64,000 nucleotides of DNA from Cornus controversa (Eukaryota; Streptophyta; Magnoliopsida; Cornales; Cornaceae), in the NCBI GenBank assembly GCA_026545225.1, contig CM048845.1:76301033-76365032 (forward strand), given 5' to 3'. The position numbers and the translations under genes are program-made. A model generated the notes under the pieces. That model saw only the letters and a list, made by a program, of their open reading frames with translations, ran no database searches and had not been told where the DNA came from. Within the stretch, counting starts at the first letter, position 1; the number at the start of each line of letters is the position of its first letter. Positions 9,892-22,300 of the stretch are shown piece after piece.

Positions 9892-11496
9892 AAAAATAAA
9901 AGAAGCAAAGTATTTTTCAATTATACTAGATTGCACTCCAGATGCAAGTCATCAAGAACAAACGTCTCTTATATTAAGATGTGTGTATATTTCAACAATT
10001 CCAATAAAAGTACAAGAATATTTTTTAGAATTTCTAAAAGTATTTGAGACATCTGGAAAAAGGCCTTTTTGACGAACTTATAAATGAAATAAAAAATCTT
10101 GAACTTGATATTTATAATATAAGAGGGCAAGGATATGATTATAGATCTAACATGAAAGGAAAAAACCAAGGTGTGCAAAAAAGACTACTAGACATAAACC
10201 CTAGAGCATTCTATACACCATGTGGTTGTCATAATCTTAATCTATTACTTTGTGATATGACCAACTCTTGTCCTAAAGTTATATCTTTTTTTGGAGTAGT
10301 ACAATCTATATATTCATTATTTTCTTCTTCCACAAAACGGTGAAAATTTTTACAAGATAATATATCCGGTTTAACAATTAAGTCATTGTCACAAACCCGT
10401 TGGAAAAGTCGAATTGAAAGTATTAAAGCAATAAAATTTCAAGCTCCACAAATAAGAGATGCTTTACTTCAATTAGAAAAAAATAGTGAAGATCCTAAGA
10501 CTAGAAGTGAAGCTAAATGTTTAGCAACATATGAACTTGAGAATTTTGAGTTTTTATTGGGTATGATTATTTGGTATGACATATTATTTGCTGTTAATTC
10601 ATTTAGTAAAAACTTGCAATCTCAAGATATGCATATTGATGTTGCCATAGATCAATTAAAAGGTCTTATTTCTTATTTTACAAAATATAGAGAAAATCGA
10701 TTTACATCAGCTATTATTTCAGCTAAAGAAATTGCTAATGTAATGGAAATAGAACCTGTATTTTATGAAAAACGTATAATTCGTAGGAAACAACAATTTG
10801 ATGAGAATGTAGATGACAAACCAATTCAATCAGTCGAAGAATCTTTTAGGACCGATTATTTTTTATATATAGTTGACCAAGCTATTTCTTCAATTCATAG
10901 TAGATTTGAACAATTCAAAATATATGAAGATATTTTTGGTTTTTTGTTTAATTTTAAAAAGTTCAAATCATTAGATGATGATACTTTGAGAAAACATTGT
11001 CTTAATTTAGAACTTTTTCTAAAACATGATGAGTCTTCTGATATTGATGGTTTGCATTTATTTTCAGAATTAAAAATTTTAAAAGAAATTTTACAAATAG
11101 AAACAAATACTCCAATTGAAATGTTAAATTATATAAAAAGATTAGATTCTTTCCCAAATGCATGCATTGCTTTCAGAATATTATTGACAATACCTGTAAC
11201 TATTGCTGCAGCAGAAGGAGTTTTTCAAAGTTAAAGTTGATAAAATCATATTTAAGGTCAACTATGTCACAAGAAGATTAAATGGACTCGCTATATTATC
11301 TATTGAAAAAGATATTTTAATAAAACTTGAATACAAAAATCTAATTAGTAATTTTGCATCTCAAAAAGTAAGAAAAATAATTTTTAAATAAATATTATTA
11401 ATTATTATTTGATATTAATATATTAAATATTAAAAGGCTCTTTTTATAATTTTCGGCTAGAACCTCAAATTATGGTTAGCCACCCATAATATTAAT

Positions 11497-12594
11497 AAAT
11501 CATTAGGGCACTTGAGATAAAGATGCAACTCAAGTCTTAATGTGCTTGCAGTCTCCTGAAAATACTGATACTGCCTTTTGTGATACTTCTAGTTACAGTT
11601 CTACTTTCTCCAATTATGTAAACAACTGCCATATTACTTTGTTCTTGGCTCTTTTACAACCAAAGAAAGGAATATATAGTGTTTGGCTTCTACATTGAAT
11701 TCTCGGCAAACTGTGGCACGCTCGCATTGAAAATCGGAAACCAAGTTTTCAATGCCTAGCAGCATCTCCACCAGCATCTCTAAATTTAGCTATTTAAATT
11801 TAAATTTTGTGCAACCACATCAGCAGTTAAATTAGTCACATCAACATGTCACGATCTCCAAAATTTGACTCTACATCAGCTTCTCCAGATTTTGCTAGCC
11901 AAAAATAATAATATTTTAATAAATTTTATTTTTAAAAAAAGTAAGTCAAAACATGGCCCAAGTGCTACTTAAATTGAAACTCTCGAAATTTTATATTTAA
12001 CAAAAATTTTAATTTATAGCAAAAGTTATACATATTTATAGGAAGAAAACCAAACAAATATATATATATATAAATATATATATGTATGTATCACACAAAG
12101 GTGATATGACAGCATTTTGGTTAGCCAAAGGCAAAGTCAAATTCCTGTCCTATAAGCTAAGTAACTTGTGGATCTTGAGAATCAGCTATGCCATTGGAGT
12201 GCTTATAAGCACTTGGTGGCGATGCCGTTGCAGTTGCATTTGCACTGACAATAACAAAATATTAAAAAGTATTCTTCTCTCCAAAATTTCCTTCTCAGCC
12301 TCTAGACAGTACATGATAGCCTTTATGCATATCATGGCATTCATTAAATTTAGAATATAATGCAATACAAGTTTTTGCGTCATGCCCGTTGCATTGCAAA
12401 TTGTTCCCCAAATTATTTAAGTACGTTACAATTTGTTCTTTTCTAAAAGGAGTATACTCAAATTTTTAATACTTTAAGAGACAAGTTGCAATGTAACATG
12501 ACAAATTGTCAAAAAAATAAAAAACTTATATAGTACATGATTTTTTTTTCTTTGCAATTAACTCAATTTACATTCTTCTTTTAGTTGGGTACTT
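11497..12594. other. AT-rich intergenic stretch, nothing assigned
   Basis: No protein-like frame and no clear repeat ends were recognised. A short (TA)n run lies near 12058-12085. The part from about 11765 (agcatctccaccagcatctc) resembles the start of some plant MITEs, but no matching second end was found. Confidence 0.4.
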
Positions 12595-12604
12595 ATAATA
12601 TTAT

Positions 12605-13840
12605 GGACAAAATGCACTCACTCCTCCTGAGATTTGCACTAAACACACTCATATATAAATTTTGCTTACACTCCTAAGGTTTGAAGTTTGACCACACACA
12701 ACCCCAGGTGAAATTCATCAGTCAAAAAATTATTTAAAATGTCTATTTTATCATTCAATAACTAAAAAGACATTTTTAACCTTACTTTTCACGTTAAAAC
12801 GCCATATCGCTCCAACTTTCCTTTTTCACTTGACAGAACTACCCTTGTTACCTTATTGCTTTTCTTCCTCCTCTCTCACCCTCAAAGCTCACTTTCTCTA
12901 ATTCTTCCTCTCTCTCTCCTTTTTTTTTTTTCTTTCTCTCCTCACTTAGTCTCTTTTTCTCTCTCTTCCTCCATCTCTTTCCCGAATCTGTCTCTATACA
13001 TCTAACTTCCTCTCTTTTCTTTATTTTATCTACTTCTCTCTCTTAATTTTTCACCATTTTCTCTTTTTTCTTTTATTTTTTTCTCTTTCACTGTTTGCTA
13101 TGGCAGTGCACATAAAAATTGGCAACGATAGCATGACTTTGGTGATGACAGTGGTGTCTCAACAATAGTAGAGAGATGACAATAGAGGAGACCTATATGA
13201 AGAGTATTACAAGAATATAGGAGTTTATTTGCAAATATGAGAAAGTTAAAAGAGGATATTTTGCATTTTACCTTTTATTACAAAGTATGCACACATTTAT
13301 TTCAAAAAGAAAAAAAAGAAGTAGTGATGACACTGATAAAATTGAAAAGTAAGTACTAGAAAAAGAAAAAAAAAATATCATCCAAGATTAATAATAAAGT
13401 AAATTTTAGCCTCAAAGTTTTAATTTCTTCATATTGAATTTTATTTTTCAGTGACAACTAATATTGGGTCATACAAATAATAGAGAAATAATATAAATTA
13501 TTTGTTAAATTGAATCATAAAAACACATTAGACTCCTTTCTTTATTTCACAATTATTTTTTATAACTAAAAAAAAATAAAAGAATTCAAAGAATTTTGTT
13601 GTCCCTTCACTGAATTCAGGGGACACTAATATAGTAATATATCGGTTGAAGGGTTAATTTAGTCATTTTATTTTAATAGATTTTTTAAATACAATATAGT
13701 TATTACATTGATGGGTAAAATTGTAATTTTTTATGCAAATTACTGATGCAATTTTGTTCAGGGGTGTGAGTGTAGATTTAAACAAACTTTTATAGGTATG
13801 TGTTTAAGACAAATATTAGAGAGTGTGAGTGCACTTTATC
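12605..13840. mobile_element. Non-autonomous Mutator-like element (MULE), 1.24 kb
   Basis: A perfect 10-bp direct repeat ATAATATTAT lies at 12595-12604 and 13841-13850. The ends are long, diverged inverted repeats: the left reads GGACAAAATGCACTCACTCC and the reverse complement of the right reads GATAAAGTGCACTCACACTC, with similarity continuing for about 70 bp. A 9-10-bp target duplication with long terminal inverted repeats is the Mutator signature. The interior holds a pyrimidine-rich stretch (about 12840-13085) and no transposase, so it would need an enzyme in trans. Confidence 0.75.
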
Positions 13841-13850
13841 ATAATATTAT

Positions 13851-16800
13851 TTATTTTTTCCTAAAATTGATTAATATCACCATTTTTTTTCCCTTTTTTT
13901 TGGGGTAAAAGGCAATTCATATCACCATTTCCCTTTCTAGAAAACAATTATAATTTCTCTTCTCCATCATCTTTATCTACCACTATCATTACTCATTTTT
14001 ATGTTGTCATGGTAATGGTTTTAGTTCTAAACTTTTTATTTCTTTTATTCTCTTTCTTACCACTTTATTCCTTTATAAATTTATAATAAATATGTTTGTG
14101 ATATGTAGGTGGATATCATTGAAACTTCCAAGTTCCAACATGGTCATGCTTAGGGCCAAGAAGGAAACAGAAGTTCTCCCCTATTTCCCAATCTTCATGA
14201 CCCAGGTCTTCCTTTATCACTTTAATCTGTTTTGTACAACCAACATTACTCCTCCTCCCCTTTACGTCTACAAACTGTACGGTCCAGGCGTGCACAGTTG
14301 AAACTAGTGACTGAGTCAAACTTCATATAACAATTTTTAAGCCAAAAGAAGAGTGTAAGGACAATCTGGTTGCTGTGTTAGTTCATCTGTTGTTTTTAGG
14401 TGGGTTGTAAAGGCCTCTTGGATGGGATTGGAATTGGGTTTGGCAAATAAGGGTAAGATGACTGTAACCTTTGACATGAGAGTGGTTGGATGATCAACAG
14501 GAAGGGTTTCTCTTACTGGGTTCAATAAATCAAAGATGTGAAAGCTCTCTGCAAATGGGTCTCTGAGAATCTTGCTATTGATATGATTTTTGTTTATGGG
14601 TTCTTCTTCAGGTATCATTTTCTAGCATATTCTGTTATATTTTTTCAAGGATCAAAAAGTTTATTTGGTGAGATAACGATAACATGATCAACTAACTGTT
14701 GGTGATTAGATTTATTGTTTGATTGAATTTGAATGGAAGATTCTGTAGCATGGGGTTTCTCATATACAATGTTGTTTTGAATCACATTATAAAATTTGGT
14801 CGATTAGTTGTGTGTGTGTTTTTCCTTCTCTTTTTTTTTGTTTGTTTATGTTTTTGGGAGGTGGTATTTATTTGTTAGAGAAATTTTATCCTGTTTTGCA
14901 TAATGGTCTCTCTTATTTTATGATTGGAGTTTGTCAGAACGGTATTTGGGGTTTTTTTCTTCTAGCTGATCTGGACACCTTTATTTCATTTGGGGGTTTG
15001 GTGATAGACTGATATAGTGATGTGAGTAAAAAATTTGTGAAGCTTGGTTGACCATGTCAAAGTTTCCTTTTTTCTTATTCTAACATGTGTTCTGCTTCCT
15101 TTATCAGATTTGATGATGGGGAAATTGAGATGCTGAACGAGTTTAATGTCTTGATCAAAGGATCTAGTACTAGAGGTTTGTTAAAGTATGTGGTGCTAGT
15201 GTACTGCATAACTCTAGCTCTAAAGTAGCAATTGACGTGCCATTATCCTAGTTGAGAAAATATCTGTATGAAGATTTTCCAAAGAGTGGTTTAGCAATTG
15301 TTTTAGGACTTGATGAAAATATGGAAGTATTACAGGTCTTGGCTCTTGGGTAAATTGTTTTGGAGCCTTTGATGTATTATGAAGTCCTAAACTGTAAACC
15401 CAAAGTTTAGGGATTTTGCAGGGGAAGAAGGGGATCTATTGTCAATAGTAGTCATATTGGTGCCCAATTTGACTCCATAACAGGAAGGGTTTTTGGTAAA
15501 ATCTTGTGATGGTTTGTCAAATTATTGAAGATGGATGATCTGAGTTGGAAGATATGGTTGATATTACTGAGGATATTAAATTCTCTGGAATGTTATTAGC
15601 TTTTCTTTAGGGCCTACAACGATTCAAACCATTACAACTTTGTGTGGACCATGTGCTCTTACAAATATGATCATATATTTTCATGTACGGTACTACGGTT
15701 ATTGCAGCCAAATTATCCTTTTAATTTTCTGGCATAGATGACATAACTAACTGATAGGGTCATGTCTCTATAGAGATGATTGGACAGGTTGAAGAATAGA
15801 CAAACTAAAGACTTATAATGTATAGGAAAGACACTTAGACGTGAAAAACTTACAGTGAATTGTAAATGATGTGTATGGGAAAGGACTAAGTGTCAGGTGA
15901 GCGCTTTCGGGACTCAGATTATAGAATATTAAAGAGCCTTCTAGAGATGCCAGGAGTTTGCACCTATTAGAATCTCTTGAATGTACCAAATGTGACCATG
16001 GTTTAGAAGTCAACTGTTAACCTTTTGCAGCTCTACCTTGTAATTTCTTGAAATGTACTACTTGGTATGGGTGTTACTAATTCGTAGCCATATTTGGGTA
16101 CAATGCAGTAATTACCATTATGACATGTTAATATTTTCTTTTTCTTTTTCTCTCTGTTTAAGCTTAGGAGTTGGGCTACACAATATGCACAGTCCTTGTC
16201 CCACTCATAAAACTATCCAATGTGGATGAAGGCAGAATCCCAGGTCTTTGGTGTACTGCCCATAATATTAATACCAATTAGGTTAGCCAGGTCTTCATCT
16301 GTTACTATCTATTACATATGTGAATCTGTTACATATGATATTAAAAATGGATAGCATGAACATCTTATATTTTAATCTAACGTTTTAAGAAAGAAAATGA
16401 ATTCCAAGTTTGAGGTTTTGATCAAATGATTTGATCCTTTAAGTTTCGGTAAATACGTGTGCCAATGTTCTTCTAGTAAAGCTCTAAAATTGAAATAAAT
16501 TGCAGTTGTCCTAGTTCCTTTCTGTTTTTTTCCCCGAAAAACCTCCAGCAGATCTGTATTCAGATGTTTATAAATTGTTTTAGGACTTGATGATATACGT
16601 GAAAATGCTAGTGGACTTGAAAAAAATTGTTTTGGAGTCTTTTATGACTTATGAAGCCATTAGCTGTAAACTCAAAGGAGTCAAAGCTTGGGATTGCTCA
16701 GCAAAAGGCAGAGGTAACTACTGCTAGGGTTTATCGCATTGTTGCTTGGCTAGAAAAAAAATTGCTTGTTGGAATTGATGTTGCTAATACATTAAATTCG

Positions 16801-19319
16801 CGGCTATTGGATTGCTCAATCATTATGGTATCATATAAACGAGCCAATATGATATGGAGTGGATCATGTTTTCCAGCATTTTTGATAATTTATTTATATC
16901 AGTGTTATTGCAGCTGGACTATTCATTGATTAAATGTAGACATTAGTACCACCTATAAAGTCACATCTGATGTTACCTTTGATTACACTGAAAGTGAAAG
17001 AGAACTTTACATGGTGCAATTTAAGTTTTTATCTGATGCAAAATCTTTATCCACTTTTAGAAGAATAATTGATATGAATTTATAATTTAAGGGCATAAAA
17101 CAATACTGATTTCCTTTATTGTTGGCGTCTTAATGTATTACAGTTGCCCCTTTTTATAAGGTGTGACTTTTATAAAGGAAAAACAAAGATGAAATTGAAA
17201 AGAAATTTTGGGTTTTTTGTTCTTTTTGGAATAACAGTGGACTTCATATTAAATTGTGCAATCAGGATGGTAGATTGAAAGGACTCTGCATTCTTGGAAC
17301 TCCTCTAAACAGTTGATTAAACTCTACATAAGTGATAAGACATTATTGATAACTATGTACCCTTCGTAGGAAGCAGTTTTTGTTGTTGTTGTTGTTGTTC
17401 TTCTTCTTCTTCTTTTTTTCTTTCTGAATAAGTAGTTTTTTGTTGTCCTTGTATGGGCATTATGTTTTTAGACATGGACTCCATCAATGGAACCTATTAC
17501 TGTCTGTCTCTGAGAACGTACTTGAAAAGACTTTAAACTGTAAAGAAATACCATGAATACACTGTATAGGAATGAAGTTGGGATGATCATATAGGGCTAG
17601 GAGTGTACACTGAGAAACGTACTTGAAAAAATTTTAAACTGTAAAGAAATACCATGAATACACTGTATAGGAAATGAAGTTGGGATGATCATATAGGGCT
17701 AGGAGTGTACAGTGACTTCTAGAAATCTTCACATTTCTGTTGAAATCTCTTAATATATTCTAGTGATGGAATTGATTATTTTTCTGAAGATGTGTTGGCT
17801 GAATTGAGAAATCAGTTTATTTTCTGGACACTGAACTTCTCTGATACTAAATTGCTTGGATTATTTGAATTAACATTCCGAGGATCATGTACCCCTTCAT
17901 ATTAGTCACTTTTTTTCAACATGGGGTATTTTTATGTATTCTGGAAACCAATTTCCAGCCATATGTCAGCATTAATTTATGTATTTGCATGTGTTTCATA
18001 GCAACATGTAATTTACTTCCAGAATTTACTTCTCTTGATGTACCAAAGCTACCCAATTTGGAGTTGTTTCAGGCAACTAAGCAACCAACCTTGAGAGCTT
18101 TCAGTAAAATAAGGGAGTCTTTTAGCTGTCCTAGTTGATGCAATAAAAGAAAAGAACTGGAGGATCTAGTCTCAATAGGGTAATCCTTCATTTTGGGAGA
18201 TAGCCTTATGGTTGCCCTTGCCATATTGTCATTTGTTCTTTGTTGGAGCTCAAATAAATTGTTCCTTCCTGCAGATAACTTCTGTCATTCCTAATTGTAG
18301 AAATTGATTACTTTGTTATGTTGCTATTTTGGCTCTCTTTGGATTTTTTTAGCTACAAGCTTACAGCACGCCATCAATTATTTAGCATTCGTATACAGTT
18401 CCAGTATTATTTTCTGTTTCAAGGATGGAGCAATAAAATTTATTAAATACTAATATTTTCTCATTCAATTCAAGAGATCTTACCATCTTTTGAACTTCTT
18501 TGTTACAGATTGCACCTAATCCCGAACTCTGCACACGATCATCTCAAATTGGTGGGCTTGTGAGTTTTTGGTAACTTTATAGCACACTTGCCTCAATTGC
18601 TCTGCAGATGACCATGTCAAACAGTAGGCTATGTGAGTTTTTGCCAACTTTTTGGCTTGCCTCAATCTTCTTTGGATGACACAACAGACCATCCAACAAT
18701 CGCCAAAATCAAAATTCTTTATTGTGAGAACTCGGACACGGTTTTTTGGTGTGACTACAGCTGACTAACAAACCAAAGTTCTGCAGCAGGTTGTGTTGAA
18801 ACACACCTTTCTGAGGGTCTGGTTATGATTATGAATTTAGAAAGAAAATGCTGTCAAGGGTTTGCTTACTGTGAACTCCCCCTTAAAGCCATTGGATTCT
18901 CCCAATGCAACGCCTTCCTTAACAGCCTTACTATTTTAGAAATTGAATAACCTGGTAGTTACCTTCCATGCCCATCAAAAATAAAACACTGCCCTTCCAT
19001 GAGCTCTATGCATTGTACATTGATGCTCATGCCCATGCAATCGCTATATAAACACTACAGAGAGAGAGAGAGGGAGAGAGAGTTGTACAAATCAGGAAGG
19101 CAAACATCATAAAACAATCTTTACATGGTCAGAGTTTATTCATCACTTCATAATTTTACATAAGCATATTCCCGGTCCCCAGTTATGTTTACAGTAAAGT
19201 GAAAAAAATTACCCAAATCTACCCCAAACTACAACCAAAAATACCCATCTAGCTGGTCATTAAATTAGAAAAGGGCATGATACAAGTTGGGTTTGCCCGC
19301 TCATATACACCTACAATAA
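13851..19319. other. No gene assigned; weak exon-like scraps and an old internal duplication
   Basis: No family was recognised on either strand. A short stretch at 15110-15174 has an acceptor-like ttatcag before it, a donor-like GAG/GTTTGT after it, and reads FDDGEIEMLNEF. A stretch at about 18001-18138 has an acceptor-like ttcatag and stays open to a stop. These could be remnants of a gene or of a non-coding transcript. Text near 15300-15420 (ttaggacttgatga..., then tgttttggagcctt..., then gaagtcctaaactgtaaac) recurs at 16580-16700 in diverged form, indicating an ancient duplication. Microsatellites: (TTG)n(TTC)n at about 17380-17420 and (AG)n at about 19060-19082. The last part is probably the EML 3' untranslated region. 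Confidence 0.4.
17511..17711 (+). repeat. 100-bp tandem duplication
   Basis: Two nearly identical head-to-tail copies begin tgagaacgtacttgaaaa (17511) and tgagaaacgtacttgaaaa (17611) and both end ggctaggagtgtaca. They differ by a few substitutions and 1-bp indels. No function is apparent. Confidence 0.9.
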
Positions 19320-22300
19320 TCACATGCCACCACCCTCGTCTTGCTGGATATCAGATACAACTCTTCCTTCTCTAGCCATTTTATTGCCATCTGAACCTTC
19401 AGCTGTACCTTCTCCACCCATTTCATCATATTGCCGTTTTCTCTCTCCCCGTTCTCGGTCCACTGATTGTCCCTGTGAGAATTGATGCTCTCCACCATCT
19501 GCTTCAAAGTGGATAGGAAAAAGGGATAAAAATAGGTATTGTACTCATGGCCTATAAAACCAAACAACCTTTTGCTGTACACCAAAAACTGAAGGATTTC
19601 CACAACAATTATTGGATCAACACCATCATTCAACTAGCATATTAAATCAAACTAAAAGGTGAATATAAGTGCTTAACCCTTTTCTCAATTTTGGGCATAC
19701 CAAATTGCAATGGATACAAGATGATTCCATGTACTAACCAATGAATGGGAAAACTCTAAAATTATAGACAACTCCAAATGCCAATGACATTCTATCATGA
19801 TGGTAAAGGCATACAAAAAAATGCAGAGATAATGATGTCCAATTCTTACTGGCCATCCAAGTAAAAAAGGGACGATGAAGGCAATCATTTTGAGCCCACT
19901 ATTTCAGTGTAGAACTAAAAATAATTTAATTGACAGTTTTTACAGATCCATTATAGGTCATCTAAAAATCCACAAGGGGCCAAAAAAAAATTGCAAGATA
20001 CAAGACTTGACAGTGTGTTTAATTATACTGTCATATAGTATGGTTATATGTAGTCAGTTATTACCACTTTCACCATCAGATGCATCTTCAAGCCTCGCAA
20101 TGGCATCAACTAAGGACCTTTCATGTTCCTGCATTAGCAACAACACACCACAATTGCTATAACAAAAGATGTGATGAAAAAAAAAAAAACACAAGATACT
20201 CATGTTCTTACTCTTAGCATTTTTTTTGCTTTCTCAATCTCCAAGGGATCCGGCTGACTTGCACTAAAAACTTTCTCCACCTATTAAAATTCATAACAGT
20301 AGAGAAAAACATGTTACTACTTTTGCAGTAAGATGCATTGGGGTCAACTTGGGAACATACCTCCTTGATTAGAGTATCAGTGTGAAGTATTTCAATATCA
20401 CCCAAAGCCTTCTTCCCAATGCCATTTTCTGATGGAGGGAAATCTTTCTTGGAAGGACCCTTGGATACCCCTCTACCTCTTCCAGCACCAACAGCACCAC
20501 CACGGGCCATAGACTTCTTAAATCCACGGCCTAGTCCACCACGGCCACTTCTACGAGAAACTCCAGGATCCTCACTTTCCCACCGAATATCTTCAGGAGA
20601 TATCTAACATAAATAGAATAATCAGTAACGAGCAAATTCTACATATTCGGGCACACTTCAAAAATAAGTTTTAAGGCCACAAGAATGTAAAAAATCAACT
20701 AGATGTTAGTTTTGAGGTTTTTGTGACTCTATTTGATGATCTTGTTTTGCTCAACGACAGAAGTGTTGGAAACATCAACCAGCTCTTGCACAATTGGAGT
20801 GCTGTGTGGTTCTGTGAAAGTTTGCGCTTTCATCTATTTCCTTATATGAACGGAAGGCTCCTCGTGGTCTATTTCATATAATTTGATATATTTTCTAAGG
20901 TGATGGTGCTTCACAATGTGAGGAAAGTTATGGGATGTGAAGATAATTAACATAAAAAATAGTGCGCCACAATCAAATTTGTTTGGAAGCATGGTCTCTA
21001 AAAATAATTATAAGAAGCTGAGGAACACACCATTGCATGTGTCTCTCTAGTTCAATATAATTAACTCTTATTTTGCCGAACAGAGAGAGAGAATTTGGAA
21101 CCCCTCCGATACATTCTCTCTCCAAGCATCTCCAAGCCTCCATCCAACGATAAAAAATGTGCCACGTCATCATTTGTGCAACTACCCACTATCTTTGGTT
21201 TCACACAACTTAATTCAAACAAAGATGATGCTGTGGTGTTTTTGTAACCGTTAGATTTAGGCTTGAAGATGCTTGAGAGAAAAAGTATTGGAGAGGATCC
21301 ATGTTTGTGAGAGAGAGAAATTATCCATCTGAAGAATGGACCATTAACCACAGCCCCTATAGCTCCTCATACCCAGGATAACATTCGAGGTTCAGGGCAC
21401 ATCTTTGATCAGCCACTGACAATCCTTCTCAAACTACTTGGGGGAAGAAAAATAAAGGGAAAATGATTCAAATGAAGAAGAAGAAAATGAATTAACTCTC
21501 TGCATTCTGCCATAACTAGCTTGAACTGAGATAAGTCTTGCAATGCATTTGTACAAGTAGGAGGGAAAGGAAAAGAAAAGACACCATTAATTAGGAGACA
21601 AAATAAAGGTAAGGAAAGAATAGTTTTACCATGTCTTGTTTGGATCACTAGTTAAGCAAGGGAGGAAGGAATAGCACTAATCCCCTCGTCTTGTTTGAAA
21701 AATATAGCGTAGAGAAAAGAAAGGAAATGAATGTCTTATCATGTGTAAAGAAATGAAAATTAGGAATTCACTTCATATAAAAGGAGGGGCAAATCAGATA
21801 ATCACTATCAACATCAGTAAAAAATCAAATGTTACTTTAAAATCATTCGCACCATTAGGAAACTATTGCTTTTACGTTTTTCCATTACAAGCAATCGAGA
21901 AAGACTAGCTATAAAGAGCATTCCTGCAACCTACACTGTAGCAATGTTGACAGGGAGTGCACCATAGAAAATTGTAATATTTGACCAAATGATAATATGT
22001 TACTCAATTACTGTATTTGTAATCAATGACAGTTAGCTATTGCGGCTAACCTTTGGAACCTAAGATGATGAATTTATTCCATTAAGGAAATTCACTTAAG
22101 GTAGAGCAATATAAGCATGGCACGAATTACTTATTCCAGAAAAAAACACTGATAAAGTTGGTCATTATTACACACTAAGGACCAAACTAGGAATAACATG
22201 TAAGCAGGTAAAAAATTCTCAAACAACAACACTAAGGACCAAACTAGGAATAACACGTAAGCAGGTAAATTCTTGAACAACAAATGTACATATTGAAGTA

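Larger units (their letters stand above)
8248..11390 (+). pseudogene. hAT transposase (TTF-type zinc finger / DUF4371 / dimerisation domain), broken
   Basis: The frame starts at the ATG at 8248. A basic N-terminus is followed after a frame change near 8440 by ILANIYDLGQWKNI and a TTF-type zinc-finger region with VFCFCSKLF, DGTRDWKNLSAKLKIHE and NEHI. The coding sequence is interrupted at 9060 by a solo LTR and resumes at 9311 (KNLAKNNLTFREKNEKIYQE). It enters a triplicated DUF4371 portion and then the catalytic-region text [17 protein letters not shown]. Near the C-terminus, TIPVTIAAAEGVF and RRLNGLAILSIEKDIL match the hAT dimerisation domain. Frameshifts or stops fall near 8465, 9040, 9500, 10070, 10340 and 11230, so no functional enzyme is made. 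The domain order is that of plant 'zinc finger MYM-type protein 1-like' hAT transposases. Confidence 0.85.
7581..11486 (+). mobile_element. hAT-superfamily DNA transposon, about 3.9 kb
   Basis: The element starts CAGAGCCGGC and is flanked by the same sequence TAATATTAAT at 7571-7580 and 11487-11496. An 8-bp duplication within this repeat is what hAT insertion would give. The right end (ggctagaacc...ttagccaccca) is a decayed inverted match to the left end. The interior encodes a plus-strand transposase of the plant hAT group with a TTF/MYM-type zinc finger, a DUF4371 region and a C-terminal dimerisation domain. A solo LTR (9061-9310) and a segmental triplication (about 9376-9891) sit inside it. 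Confidence 0.8.

Noticed and set aside
14337..14618. Minus-strand 93-residue frame
   Set aside because: No recognisable domain, no splice context and no partner exon. Not enough support for a gene.
19301..19633. Minus-strand frame of 110 residues overlapping the last EML3 exon
   Set aside because: It is the wrong frame. Shifting by one base gives the EML tail ([10 protein letters not shown]...) that joins in phase to the preceding exon.
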